Assembly: GCA_951799405.1 (NCBI GenBank)
Contig: OX637346.1
Coordinates: forward strand, 9,571,215-9,635,214
DNA length: 64,000 nt
Direction: 5' to 3'
DNA from: Agapetus fuscipes
Lineage: Eukaryota > Arthropoda > Insecta > Trichoptera > Glossosomatidae
In this document: positions 35,181 to 46,862 of the stretch, one piece after another
Layout of the letters: each line of letters starts with the position of its first letter
How positions within the stretch are numbered: the first letter of the stretch is position 1
Notes under the pieces: generated by a model
Database searches by the model: none
Seen by the model: the letters and a program-made list of their open reading frames with translations, nothing else
What the model was told of the DNA's origin: nothing
Program-made: the position numbers and the translations under genes

Positions 35181-35939
35181 GTATGGGAGTATTTACTTTA
35201 AACTGGTTTACAAATTGAAACTTTTTTTTATAAATGAGGGTGTCATTGTGTGATTGTTTACAAAGGTAAGAGGCCGATCTTATGTCATGTCAATTTGGAT
35301 AATTTTTTGTTGTATAATGTGCCTTCCAAAATAAAAAATGCATTATAATCTCAGGGAGAGATTCCATATCCCTTAAGGATTTAATAAAATCTTAATAGAC
35401 TCGTACCTATAGCAGGCGCGTGCATTGGGTATAGGCAAATACATTTCAGAATAAATCTTGTTTCCCATTGCTTTAAAGTAACTCATTTGAAATTGACTGA
35501 AGTGCTAACTATGGCTCCAATTAAATTAAAATTTTGAGTGTTGTAAATCTCAATACTTAAATGTTTTTTTTTTTTACCATATATTGCCTATCTATAAGGC
35601 GCATGTGCCTGTATGGGATGCACGCGCCTGTTGTATAGTTAAAAAAGGGATATAATTGTACATAAGAGACTCCTATATAATATTTTTCATTAAAATATTC
35701 AAATTCAAAACACACACAACCAAGATTATATTCCGGATCGTTTGTCGTAAAAATACCCAGAGTCGGTGAGATCGGAAATTTATTCACAAAAGGAACATTA
35801 CGAGGTGTTCGTAATGGCGGCGGAACGAAAACGAGATGTTGAGGGAGGAATTTAGTATTTTATGCCGTGAAAAGTATTGAATAAAATTTCCATACAGGGG
35901 CGGGAGGCGTGATTACTCGGCGCCCACTGCGGGACGCTC

Positions 35940-36416
35940 GGCCGGGGCGCGTGTTCCCATTCCACGACCTAAAAGGAATGTTCACTCAGAAATGCACACG
36001 GAAGTATCATACCCTAAATCTGCCGTTATTGTTTCTTACACTTTATGGTCTTAGCAAAAAAGTGACAGTAATGAAAAAAATCAAGCATGTTTATTAATTT
36101 TTTATCTTAATTATAAAGTTTAAACAAAATATATAACTTAAAAATTGCGACCACAAAAAAATATTTAAAAAAATACGTTTTTTTCACTTCTGTAGCTACT
36201 TTCTCGTGTGTGCTATGTTTTGGAAATATTTTTTTTCATTCTATTTATAGAACTATACATTGTCTAGTGTAGTATCGAAACCGTTTTTTTATAATGTCAA
36301 TAGTTTTTGAGTAAATATGGAAAAACTGAAACTACTTGATGAATTAAATTTTTTCCGTGTGCTTGTCTGAGTAAACATTCCTTTTAGGTCGTGGAATGGG
36401 AACACGCGGCCGGGGC
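35940..36416. mobile_element. MITE with 53-bp TIRs and 9-bp TSD (Mutator-like)
   Basis: The element spans 35949-36407 (459 bp). Inverted ends start GCGTGTTCCCATTCCACGAC and match for about 53 bp with few mismatches. The 9-bp repeat GGCCGGGGC flanks it exactly (35940-35948 and 36408-36416). A 9-bp duplication and long TIRs are known features of Mutator-superfamily elements. There is no transposase ORF. It is inserted in GC-rich sequence. Confidence 0.8.
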
Positions 36417-37354
36417 TGGTACTCGCGCCAGCTCACCACATGGCTGATGGAGTATGTGCTCAACGCCATTTTCCATTCAATAATCAAGTTATTCTAGATT
36501 ATTTGAAAATTTGGATGATGAACATCAAGCCATTTTTACGTATCTTAGCTGAAGTGAGAATATAAACAATTCTAAACTTAGTTTAGATGTTTTATTTACG
36601 TGTAATAAAAATAAAATAAAAACATTTGAAAATAGGATGTGTATTTTTAATTATACGCTTTTTATTTTTAAGTTGTGTACTTTCTAATTTTAGGTTGTCT
36701 GACTTTGATTTTTTAGACAAACAAAGCTCAAGTAAGGTAATATATTTTTTTTATTGATTTTAGAGGCATTTACTTTGTAATTATTCATTTTACAAGATAA
36801 AAAATAAAAACGACTTTGTATTTGATTACGGCGAGTATATGTGAAATTCCACGACCAGTTTTTTAAACAATCCGTTTGCATCTTCAAGTAATTATTTAGC
36901 CACCGAACTATTTTAGTGAGATTCGCAACAACAGCTGATCCATAGCTTATCCATGTATGAGCATTATTTTGTATAGGATTTTCACTTTAGGCCACGAGTA
37001 AACCATAAATTTGCTGCGTGTGAATAACACTGTTGGTGTTTAAGCCTAAGAGTAGAACCTTCACGCGCCCCCTGTTGCTGTCAATAGCAGAGAGATGCTA
37101 CGAGTGTTAGAGTTCACATACTTGGCCAATGTTCTAATCTTTGCTACCTAGATTATACTTTACCTTTGAGTTAAAACCGAATAAGCGATATTTTGAGCTA
37201 ACACGAGTCTCTCAGATAAATGCCCCTTTTTGTCTATTTTCTACGTGAGAAAACACTTCAAAAGTGTACAACTTCTGTAGTTTAGAAGTTTTTCATGAGC
37301 ACTTCCTTTTAATACGAGTAAGATAACTTACTAGGAGGGGTTACACCCAGTAAA
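36417..37354. other. GC-rich target flank and non-coding stretch
   Basis: 36417-36480 joined to 35895-35948 gives a GC-rich block with a short reading GRGWYSRQLTTWLMEYVLNA. There is an in-frame stop upstream, so exon status is doubtful. 36795-36890 is a repeat shared with 22260-22330. The rest is unassigned. Confidence 0.35.
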
Positions 37355-37945
37355 ATGATTTTATCCACGATTTCTCAAATCAATGAATCAGGACTTATTC
37401 AGTTTTACCTTTGGAAGGATTGTAAATTTAGGAATCTCACAAAGAATATGAGACTGGCGGTACACAATGGCATAGTGGTACCGACATTGATGTATGGAAG
37501 TGAGACGTGGACAGTTAACAAATGTGAGTTGAGTAAAATATGTACGGTTGAAATGGCTTACCTGAGAGCAATGACTGGAAAGACATTGAATGATAGAGTC
37601 CGCAATGATTGGGTGATGAACGAGTGTGGTATAAAAGACAATTTAAGAGCGAAAGTACAAAAAAACACAATGAGATGGTTCAGACATCTTGAAAGAATGG
37701 ATGATCAACGAATAACAAAGAAAGTGTACAGAAGAACCGTAGAAGGGGAAGACCAAGGAAGGAATAGATAGACCAAATAGCTGAGATTGCGAAATAATGG
37801 AACCTGCAGAGTGAGAATAAGAGAAGAGTATGTGTGAAGAAAATGATGAACGTTGAAGAGATGAAAGAGGTATGCAAGGACAGAAAAAAAGTGGAGACGC
37901 ATATGCGGAGGTACCGGCCACCCTTAGTGAAACGGGGCAGGGTAC
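37355..37945 (+). mobile_element. LINE-alpha C-terminal region, fairly intact
   Basis: A 138-codon frame reads MRLAVHNGIVVPTLMYGSET, then RVRNDWVMNECGIKDNLR, then MRWFRHLERMDDQRITKKVY. After a frameshift near 37755 the remainder RRYRPP and a 3' end with GTACAGTACAGTAC follow. This is the C-terminal part of the polymerase protein of an insect non-LTR retrotransposon. The element is 5'-truncated. It abuts a young Rep-A copy 45 bp downstream. Confidence 0.85.
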
Positions 37946-37990
37946 AGTACAGTACCTTTAAGATGGTGATTTATAGTCTTGAAGTTGTGT

Positions 37991-38243
37991 TCCTTGACTT
38001 ATAGGTTGGTATGCGGCTGACCACCCATGCTGTAAAAATGGTTCACTTTGCCAATGTCACCCCTGTCTCAGGGAAGGACGGCAAGAGTTGCAGGGTGTAT
38101 GTCCATTTGAGATTTGGTTTTTATGTTGTAGGTTCACATGAGGCATGTGCAAGCGCGAACTTGTACGTGTCTGGTTGTGAGAATGCATGTAATGTGAATC
38201 TCCAATGTAACATATCTTTGCAACTTAGATTAGATTAGATATT
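37991..38243 (+). repeat. Rep-A copy, full length, young
   Basis: Starts CTTGACTTATAGGTTGGTAT and ends CAACTTAGATTAGATTAGAT. It is almost identical to 19026-19280. Confidence 0.9.
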
Positions 38244-38699
38244 AGAAGTTGTGGTATAAAAATTTGGAAATGCGAAAAATTATTTGAATCTGAAAATATT
38301 CTCAAATTCAAAGTCAGTATGCTCTGTAAGTACATACCGAGTAAGTATGTGGACACAGTGAGAAAATGCAGGTACGACGTCGGATCGAGTCTAGGAATTC
38401 CCTATACATAATGCATCCTCATGATTTCCTCGATGCGCTCAAATGATCATCTGCGAGGAAACGTTGGCGGGAAGAGTGTGCTTTGTGGGATTCAAACCGT
38501 AATGTTTTCTTATTGCCTTTCTGGCGAAGGTGACTATTTGAAGAAACCAAAGATTATGAGAAAACATATTTAAAATCACGGCATTTTGAGTTTTACTGTA
38601 GGCACTGAATGCAATTGAATATGAATTATTATAGTGGCAGAGGCAGTCTTCATGAAAACTCAAATGCAATCATAGTATGTATTAATAGGAATTGATTTC

Positions 38700-39175
38700 A
38701 ATTTGTATTATCAAATGAATGACAGCTGTCTTAAGTAGTTAATAATTCTAGCCATTCAGATACATAACCATGTGAATGTATGCGAGTATAGTCTTCTAGT
38801 ACATTCCCAGCCTTTCTGGTGTAAGTGTATATCGAAGAATTGATACACACTATAGTGGACTCTCGACCCTTTTTCAGTGCCATGTATATAAGGCGTATTT
38901 AATTTGAATTGATAGAGCATTAAAGTCCATTCATATCAATATTAATTTCAATTAATGAAAGTATCATCAAATTATGAATGACACCATTGAGATACATAAT
39001 GGATGCGCGTCTAGAGTAGATCTAGTACATTTCCAGCCCTGTGTTTCCAGCCTTTCTGGTGTTAGCGTATCGGAGAATCCAAACACGCTTTAGTAAACTC
39101 TCGACCTTTTTCAGCACCATGTACCTGTATATAAGGAGGCTTTGATTTGAATAAATAGAGCACACCAAGTCCTGA
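38700..39175 (+). repeat. Diverged tandem duplication with TATA motifs
   Basis: Two units, about 38705-38940 and 38965-39172, share AGTACATT(C/T)CCAGCC, CCAGCCTTTCTGGTGT, CTCTCGACC, TTTTTCAG, GTATATAAGG and ATAGAGCA in the same order. Each holds GTATATAAGG, a TATA-box-like motif. They could be duplicated promoter modules, degenerate LTRs, or simple duplication. Confidence 0.65.
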
Positions 39176-39379
39176 CTGGTATCCAATTTATATGATTCAT
39201 TTGTACAATTATCACATTGTTTTTTCTAAGTTTATTAATTTTCAATGTCTTTTTATCTTCTAGCTACGACATGGCTTTCAGCAGGTGACATTGTGCAAGC
39301 CTTGCTTGGTTTCAATGCAATGCACCAGGGAAGGAATGGCAAGGGGGAGGTGAAGCCTGAAGTAAAACACAGCCCGACT

Positions 39380-39535
39380 ACCCCTTAGTATAAAATCTTA
39401 TATTTTAACTCAATCACAGCGTTTATTAAAAAAAAAAAGTAAACAATAACAACGCCTCTAGGGAGAATTTGATTTTGGTTGATATTTTAGTGAAACGTTT
39501 TGGTTCAGTTTACACGTGATGTTTTAGTACTTCAG
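39380..39535. repeat. Palindromic MITE copy
   Basis: TACCCCTTAGTATAAAA, ACTCAATCACAGCGTTTA, AACGCCTCTAGGG and an inverted half ending in ACTTCAGGGGTGG. Confidence 0.55.
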
Positions 39536-39739
39536 GGGTGGGGTGGGGTGAACCCCATTAGATTAATTTACGTGCATGTTTGTGCGCATGCGCGACCCGC
39601 AGGTGTGAGGAGTCTGGGGACTGAGGTTAATTAATTAGTTTTGTGTGACACAATAATTTATTCACGATTATTTTACGACTCGAGATGTGTGCAAACATAA
39701 CTAACACGGCTGATGTGAAACTTTGAATTAAAACTGTGA

Positions 39740-39895
39740 TCAGGTACCACCCAATGTGAGGAAGGCAAAAACTGTTGATGTTTTTAAAGAAACACTAAGC
39801 ACGCATTGTTACAAAAAAACTTACCCGGTATTTTCAGAGGGCTCTTGAGATGTGACCCGTACAAAAACGGCGCTGGATATGTATTTGTATCTTGT
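39740..39895 (+). mobile_element. LINE-beta C-terminal end and 3' tail
   Basis: Degenerate PPNVRKAKTVDVFKETL, then GGGCTCTTGAGATGTGACCC and ACAAAAACGGCGCTGG. Confidence 0.7.
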
Positions 39896-39944
39896 AAGGT
39901 TTAAGTTGGAATTACGGTCGCTTGACCTATTTTACGTACAATAA

Positions 39945-40040
39945 TAAAAACTACACTTTGTTTGTTTGTGGGCATGCATTTGATATGAGCTTTAAATGTT
40001 AATATATCTTTCCAACTTAGATTATAGATATTATTATTAT
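39945..40040 (+). repeat. Rep-A 3' fragment
   Basis: GTTTGTGGGCATGCATTTGA followed by ATATCTTTCCAACTTAGATT and an ATT microsatellite. Confidence 0.65.
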
Positions 40041-40199
40041 TATAGTGTATAGATACATAGAAAAATGTACAGCGCCGTGCCAATACTATACTAACGGCAA
40101 TAATAACGGAATAATTGCATCGTTACGGCGCCGGGCGCGCCACCCAACGGCCGTTATTCTCTGCCGGGTATCTACTCCTACTTAATGCACTGCTCAGTA

Positions 40200-40345
40200 C
40201 AAACGCCAAGTATACAACTTACATTTAAACTCAACCACAGAGTTTTTCCCATAAAATTACGAAAACTACAACAGCGCCTCTAAACCAGGTTTTAGCTTCT
40301 ATACATATTTTTGTAAAACGCCACGCAAAATTATATACTCGTGGA
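40200..40345. repeat. Palindromic MITE copy
   Basis: CCAAGTATACAACTT, ACTCAACCACAGAGTTT, ACAACAGCGCCTCTAAA and the inverted half. Confidence 0.55.
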
Positions 40346-40384
40346 ACAGTAAAGAGGCAACAAAACGACGACAACTTGATGGAG

Positions 40385-40592
40385 TGATTTTTCACCTTTA
40401 TGAGTGATAAGATTGAGGAGATTGTGAAAGAATGGGATATACAAAGTGAGCGTAAAAGAAGAAAATGCATGAAAAAGGTGATGGATATGAAGGAATTGAA
40501 AGAGGTATGTCAGGATAGGAAAAAATGGAGGCAACTCTGCAGAGCCTCTGGCCACCCCTAGCGGAATGGCGACAGAGTTACAGTTACAGTAT
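40385..40592 (+). mobile_element. LINE-alpha 3' end
   Basis: Reads KIEEIVKEWDIQSERKRRKC, then a GCAACTCTGCAGAGCCTCTG block and the tail GCGACAGAGTTACAGTTACA. Confidence 0.8.
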
Positions 40593-40914
40593 AGTTATTC
40601 AGTGCTTTTTTTCAGTAGGTTTCCAACGAAAAATTCTTATTCTAATGTTGAAAATATTAAATGCATGTATGAAGGGAGTTATGAATCAATGAAAGGTGAT
40701 TAAATAAGTAATCAAGGACTAAACAAACTATACGCATATTATGGCATATTTGGTGGAACTAGCCATCGCTAGCGAAATGATGAGAACTGGATACTGTTAC
40801 AATTATATGTTTAACTTGAATTTTTGTTGTCGCTTTTGATGGTTAACAAAACAATAGATTATTTTACGAATGTTTTTCAGGTGCAGACTTTCAGTTTTTA
40901 TGTGTTTTTCTTCG

Positions 40915-41150
40915 GATCTCTAATCTAAGCTGCAAATTTATTTTGACATTTAAGGATCATATTTAATGCAAACCCACAAGCAGGCATGTTAAGTTCGCGC
41001 TTACACACGCTGCATGTGTGCATATATAAAGAAAACCAAACCCCACATGAAGATATACCTTGCAACTCCTGCCGTCGTTTCCTGAAACTGGCAAAAGAAA
41101 ACCAAGTTTTTACAGCATATATGGTTAGGGTCATACCAACGTTGTTCAAT
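40915..41150 (-). repeat. Rep-A copy
   Basis: Minus-strand copy with CTCTAATCTAAGCTGCAA, AAGTTCGCGCTTACACACGC and CCTTGCAACTCCTGCCG. Confidence 0.8.
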
Positions 41151-41930
41151 TTTCAATAAAATGTCCGAAGAAAAATGATCTGCCCCAAATGATGATGATG
41201 ATGATGATGATGAACACTACTTGTATACACGATCTGAAATATTTCTATCTTCTTTCTAGAGTATTAACAAACAAAATATTTTATTTTTAAATGTCTGAAA
41301 AAAAAACAAAACAATAAAATGCGAGATAAACAAGCGTGTTTACATTTCTTCAGACATTAAGTCTATTGTATTTTCATTTTGAAAACATTAATTTTATTTA
41401 ACAATGCTAACAAATTTTATATTGTCCCATGTTTCTACATTAATAAAAGGGAATTTTATAATTTCAATTCTGTTTTATGAATCCTTACTGTTTCATTTTA
41501 ATTGTATTTTTTATGTGTGTAAACAAGACGCCATTATTGACAAAAGGACAATTTTTTTAAACAGCAAACTCTCTTTTATGTCACATAAAATAAATTGAAA
41601 ATCCCTTTATGTTGCATATTTTATGAGTGAATCAGAATATAATAGGTATATAAGTCGTTAGAGATAAATAAGTGAACCAAGTTTTTACAAAATTGAAGTC
41701 AATCTCATACCGACCTGATAGTCAAGGAACCTAAATTCATAAACTAATCATGTAACTACTAACCTAACCTAAGCTCAATTTTTGGTCCTTGGGGGCCAGA
41801 AGTAATTAAAAATGAAATTAAAAAGAAAAACCACGATTACGTATCGATTACTCTATTAATCGAATACAAAGTGGTTTTTCTTTTTATCTCTTAAGATAAA
41901 CGATTACAAAGGTAATGCCTCTACAATCAA
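41151..41930. other. Non-coding stretch with GAT microsatellite
   Basis: GAT repeats at 41190-41213. A minus-strand Rep-A 5' scrap lies at 41675-41732. The rest is AT-rich and unassigned. Confidence 0.5.
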
Positions 41931-41938
41931 TAAAAATG

Positions 41939-42145
41939 AAATTATTTAAAAATTCAATTGGACGAAAACAGAGTTTTAATTCCTTTCTTTATTTTTTTAT
42001 TTTTTTTGCTTAAACATTTTCGCCTAATGAGGCATCTTCGGAAGCAGAATTGTTAAAAAAAAAATAATACAAAGTGAATTCAAACTCTGTTTTTATCCAA
42101 TTGAATTTTTAAATAATTTACAAATGGACTTTCACTGTGTTAATA
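41939..42145. mobile_element. Foldback element, about 50-bp arms
   Basis: Arms 41939-41988 and 42071-42119 are about 94 percent inverse matches. The loop holds TTTTCGCCTAATGAGGCATC and TTCGGAAGC. The right flank is ATGGACTTTCACTGTGTTA. Same family as the elements near 11.0 and 29.6 kb. Confidence 0.75.
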
Positions 42146-42689
42146 GATTTACACTTAAAAATATATAAAAATTAAATTATTTCAGAAAAATATTTGTGAA
42201 TTTATTAATACTTTTACGTATGGATAGTTTTGTAATATTTTTATTTCAGATTAAATAAAAAAAAGATATACAAGATTTACGTTAGCTGTAATATTTAAAA
42301 AATAATAACAAGCGTTCAACAACTTTTATAGATTTCTTGACACGTTCAGTCGTATTTTTCATTTTTATCGGATAAAAAGTGTCGTTTACACCGTGTAGGG
42401 ACGTGTAAAGGTGAAAAATCCATTGTTGGGAAGTTTATTGTTTAGCACGCAGTTGTTTGTCTGCCTCGCAGCATGTACAAGCGGGCACATACACGTGGAG
42501 GACGAGTTATACTAGAGCGCCCTCACCCTAAACTTTGTGCCTGCTTGCATGTTCCCCGGGTGGGCTCTACCTTAACAGTCGTCGTTTTTAACAAGTCATT
42601 TTAGTTGATATCAGAAACAAAACAAAACCTGAAGGAAATTTAAATAATTAATTTTACGAAATTCCTTAAATTAAATTTTGGTATGAGCT

Positions 42690-42925
42690 TGACCACCTAT
42701 GTAAAATATATTTATGTATCTTAGTTGCAAAGATGTCCATTCAATGTGCGCCCACAAGCAGACACAATCACACGTATTGCATGAACCAAAAAAAAAATTC
42801 AAATGAACGTAGGCTATTCAGCTTTTGCCGCCCTTCCTTGAAACAGGGTTGACATTCGCAAAATGGACCAATTTTTACAGTAGAATGGGTGGTAAGTCTC
42901 AGATCAACTTATAAGTTATGGAACA
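42690..42925 (-). repeat. Rep-A copy
   Basis: Minus-strand copy with GCCCACAAGCAGACACAATC and GAAACAGGGTTGACATTCGC. It is followed head to head by a partial plus-strand copy. Confidence 0.8.
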
Positions 42926-43050
42926 CCCATACTGTGAAAAATCCCACCGCTGATGCAGGAAAAAGCGGGAAGAATTGCGGGATTTTTTTAATTTGAGATT
43001 TTATGCATTTTCTTAAGTACAGATGAAGCATGTGTAAGCGCGAACTCAGT
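42926..43050 (+). repeat. Rep-A partial copy
   Basis: CACCCATACTGTGAAAAATC, GGGAAGAATTGCGGG and AAGCATGTGTAAGCGCGAAC; diverged and truncated. Confidence 0.65.
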
Positions 43051-43129
43051 ACTTCAACAGTGTCACCCTTCTGTTTCTGCTTGAGTTCCTTTTTCAATTG
43101 AGGAAGCCGAAATTCCCATTTCTCGTAGG

Positions 43130-43570
43130 GTTTGTTCGATTAATGAGCGTCTAGTGTACTCAATACTCGTACAGGATAGCCCATGTTCTGCGTTTTTTTT
43201 GTGCCTTTAGTACCTACTACGCATTATTTTCTGAAACTCTCATACGTCGCTTTTTTAATCAATATTGAGGTGCTACTGTACCCTATACTCGTACAGCATA
43301 GCCAATGTTCTACCTTTTTGTGTTTGTAGGACCAAACATTATTTACTTACACTCTGATTTGTCGGATTTTTGTTCAATTATTGAGGTGCTATTGTACTCA
43401 ACTAGTACAGCATAGCCCATGTTCTTTTTCTTCATGTTCCTGAACTACTATGTGTTATTTTCTCACTTTCTCGTATGTCGAAATAACGAAAATGCTTCTG
43501 TACTCAATACTCGTACAGCGTAGCTCTTCTGTACTTGTTGTGCCTGTAGATCTACGCGTTATTTTTCTCT
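43130..43570 (+). repeat. Four-unit tandem array, 107-120 bp period
   Basis: The core GTACTCAATACTCGTACAGC then ATAGCCCATGTTCT recurs beginning near 43153, 43273, 43391 and 43497. Each unit also has a TATTTTCT block and CTCTCATACGTCG-like sequence. The units are diverged. It could be a small satellite or a regulatory array. Confidence 0.7.
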
Positions 43571-45119
43571 TGAGGCAGGCAACACTCCCATTTGTTGGAG
43601 TTGTGTTCGCGCCAGTGATTCCGCATTGATGTATGAGGACGTCTTATTGAAAAACCTTCCGCGCTCCAAAGGCCTCTGAAAACACTCAGCAGAGGAGTGC
43701 CATGCACCATTGCCATATAGTGTAATTTTATGTACATCGTTGTCGCCTCCGCTTCGCAGTTTGTTACTTTCGAATAAAGCCTTCAGCCTTTTTTATACTT
43801 TTAGTTTGTTAATTGTATGAAATATCTGAAAAATAAGTTTTATGCACCCTTTTCGATTTAAATGACTCTAATTAAAAAATATATATTACCATTTTGCTAT
43901 TATAATGTTTGAGAATCCGTCCGCAGTCTAGTATTTAACGTTTCAGACTCATAAACGAATGGTTGTACAACCTTTAAGTAAGATGATTAATTTTTTAATA
44001 GCAAAGAACAAGCATGCATAGAATTATTGGGGTGTAATTCAAAGATTCAAATCAATCATCCTGAAAATTATGAATTCATTATTTTTCTTCTGACTATGAT
44101 GTATATAGATATGTGAGTACGAGTTGACAAAAAGTAGGTTTTTACAAAATTAAAGTAAGCATTTTAGAATTTGTTTCAATGATGTGTTTTGTTAATGTAA
44201 ATTAAAAACTTTATTTTTTCTTAAAAAGTATTGTTCAGAATGCTAGCCCCTATACATTTTTTTTTAAATATTTTTAAGCGCAATTAAATTAAGCTATACG
44301 AAATAATTTAAAGGATCAAACTTTTTGTAATTTGAATGATGAAAATTCCAAAATAACAGAATTAAACATCCTTCAAATTCCTAATTCCAATATCAAGTCG
44401 GCCAAAATGAAAACAGGTGAGGTGTAAAGCATTCGCTAAGTAATCGCCAGTAACCTATTTAACTGGGCACATGGACTGCCCGCCGACCCCGGGTTATCCG
44501 CCCCAACAATTTCGGCATTCCTTGCATACTGACCAGGGTTGGGCAAAGTCCTTAATGTGATGACATCCCGTGAATGCTTTAGTAAACATTCCAGCAATAA
44601 CTTTTTCAAGACATTTTCATTCGGGTCGGACGTTTCAGCTGGTCGTGACGTTTAAAACAAATGTCGTAAAAAAAACAAGAGAAAAAGAGAAAAGACATCT
44701 TATTAAATTCTCGGTTTGAATAATTCATTAAAGAGACAGAAACAGAGAAACTAGACGCAATCGTTTTAAATGGGAAATATATATTTTCAATTTGTCTTTT
44801 TTTTTAAATGGCGCATTCCAAGTGTGCTGGGCTGTACACGACAAGGCGGCTCTTTGTTTTCTTTACATCGTTCTTTATTGCCACATAAATTTCAGCCATT
44901 TATCTCGATGCGATGTTAAAAATATATGGCGGAAATATTAAGATACAAATAAGGTTCGAAAAGTCTCATATAAAAACGAAATATTTATGGCTCTTCACGT
45001 TACTTATATGTTTTCTATAAATATATTTTGAGCTTTGTTATTTCATCGTCCTCATGAAATAAAGTGTAAAATCGGAAATTATAATATGAAGTCTTAGTTC
45101 CATTCACATTTCCAGGCAT
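43571..45119. other. Non-coding stretch
   Basis: GC-richer pieces at 43600-43790 and 44450-44530, the latter near CAGGGTTGGGCAAAGTCC (44537-44554), which looks like a hAT end, but no partner end was found. No gene. Confidence 0.35.
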
Positions 45120-46060
45120 GTAAATTTAATCTTTTTCGAGTCAGCTTCATACCTTATTGGCCCATTGACGGGCGACGTCTTAAGCTCTGACGGTGTTATT
45201 CACCCACCGCAAATCCACGGGTCAACTACCACCTAATGTGAAAATTTCATATATATATATTTGGATGACTTTTCTTCTTTTGGGCGCCGTTTAGTGGCTC
45301 CAGCCACCCCAAGGGCGCCCACCGCTCACTCTCTTCTTGTGAAGATGGTGGTCTTCAGCTCCTTCCTGAAGCGCTCCTCGCTGGTTTCCGTCCTCAGCTT
45401 CAAAGGCAGCCGGTTCCAGCACAACGGTCCCGCCGAACTGAACGCCCTATCCCCAAAGCTCGTTCTGCTCCGTCGAGATGGCATTTTCAGCTTGTTGATA
45501 GCATCACTCTGCGCCGAGCGAAGAGTGCACCGCTTATCAAAAATCTCGTCAAGCTTACATAGTTCGGCTAAGTAAGAAGGGGCCGTTCCTCTGAGTGATT
45601 TAAATACCAACAGGCACATTTTGTATTCCACTCTCTCCGGGACACGCAGCCAGTGAAGATTCTGCAAGAGAGGAGTGACATAATTCATGGTTCATGGATC
45701 TGCTGTGGATCGAATGCTTTGTGAATAACACTCCACTAATCCATGGAGTAGCTTGTAAGACAGAAGGGGCAACAGCGTAGGTGCTCTATGGTTTGCTGAA
45801 CTCCACACTCGCAAAGGGAAGAGTCCTCCTGTTCTAGAATTCTCCAAGTTAACATTTTGCCCCAGGCTTTTCTGAACATTAGCTCTCAGCCTGCTTAGGG
45901 ATCTCAAAACTAGCCACTTAATGTTATTTCCTGAAGGGAGGTCTTTTACAAGTGGTACCAAGTCTTCAGGGCATTCTTCCTGCGACATTCGCTGTCTCTT
46001 TGCCACTTTGTCCGTAAAAGGTGCGTGCTGTATGGTGCTTGGGGTGTGAAACACTGTTTC
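45120..46060 (-). mobile_element. LINE-gamma C-terminal region, interrupted
   Basis: The minus strand reads IKWLVLRSLSRLRANVQKSL, then after a frameshift CECGVQQTIEHLRCCPFC and TSYSMD. After an insertion (about 45226-45720) it resumes with DLRWVNNTVRA and DVARQWANKV before the end. The pattern (basic helix, C-x-C-G, QTI-HL-CP, final A-YW-like end) is the C-terminus of a LINE polymerase protein. It is inactive. Confidence 0.7.
45250..45720 (-). mobile_element. L2/CR1-like LINE 3' end, GC-rich
   Basis: A 120-codon minus frame (45326-45688) reads LQNLHWLRVPERVEYKMCLL, FKSLRGTAPSYLAELC, RSRTSFGDRAFSSAGPLCWN and ELKTTIF to a stop. It matches the HWLPV...YK...APSYL...GDRAFS.AGP..WN.LP...F...LKT signature of L2/CR1-type LINE proteins. 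It is followed by a 3' end with CTAAACGGCGCCCAAAAG. The copy is 5'-truncated, intact in frame and clearly GC-richer than its surroundings. It sits inside the LINE-gamma end. Confidence 0.85.
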
Positions 46061-46069
46061 ACCGGTCGA

Positions 46070-46345
46070 TATTATAGCGGTTATCGCTACGGACTTGTAA
46101 TCGGAAGGTCGAGTTCAGATTTATTTTCGTGGCAGAGAATGTATTTTTTTTTGTTTTGTTCAAAGTCATCGCTGGGTTGAAAACTTCATCTTCCTTGACA
46201 AAGACCAACTACCAAATGTCTATCCAGTATGAAAGCAATTGGATCTTGCTTGAAAATCGGCGCTTTCTATATTGACAACCAAGCTTGAAGAGGGCTTTTA
46301 TGGTGTGATTCACCCACAGAAATAGCCCTCGCCAAACATATTATG
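46070..46345 (+). mobile_element. SINE-C copy
   Basis: tRNA-like head (GCGGTTATCGCTACGGACTT, GGTCGAGTTCAGAT), body with ACAAAGACCAACTACCAAAT and GGCGCTTTCTATATTGACAA, and a tail related to LINE-beta (GGCTTTTATGGTGTGATTCA). Confidence 0.7.
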
Positions 46346-46862
46346 GAAATATTTATTATATTAATTTATTGGGTAGGTACCTACATATATAAGAAAAACT
46401 GAGATGAATAAAGAATGAATTTTTAACACTATTCTCTGTCAATCTCATACCTAGCCAGTACACAAAGGAATTCGTGAAAGTAAAAATTTAGGCTACGCGC
46501 AATACTTCGAATTTTTCCCTTTGTCAAGATCATTTTTAGTACAATTCACATACTGTTTAATGTTGAATTCCTTCTGCGTCATTTGATAAAATGGTCGTAA
46601 GGGTTTGTCTTTACATGAAACTGCCTACATTCGCAGACCGCCCAGTTTCCTTTGCCCGGGGCGCTATGGCAATCATTTGAATAAAAAAGGAGAACAAATG
46701 TTTGATTTTCCGCACAAATGGATAGTGGAGCATTTGCGGGGAAAATGCCAAGAGAGAAAAAAGTGTTTATTCCCAACGAATACGCATCGGTTTAAAAACG
46801 CAATTTTCAAAATATTTTGCAATAAACAAAACAGCCATTTATTGGTTTAATATATTTTATAG
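46346..46862. other. Non-coding stretch
   Basis: No gene. A Rep-A 5' scrap (TGTCAATCTCATACCTAGCC) is at about 46435-46460. The opposed ORFs at 46579-46850 have no motif. Confidence 0.35.

Noticed and set aside
35895..36480. Exon interrupted by the 9-bp-TSD MITE
   Set aside because: The restored frame has an upstream in-frame stop and no good donor; kept only as a GC-rich flank.
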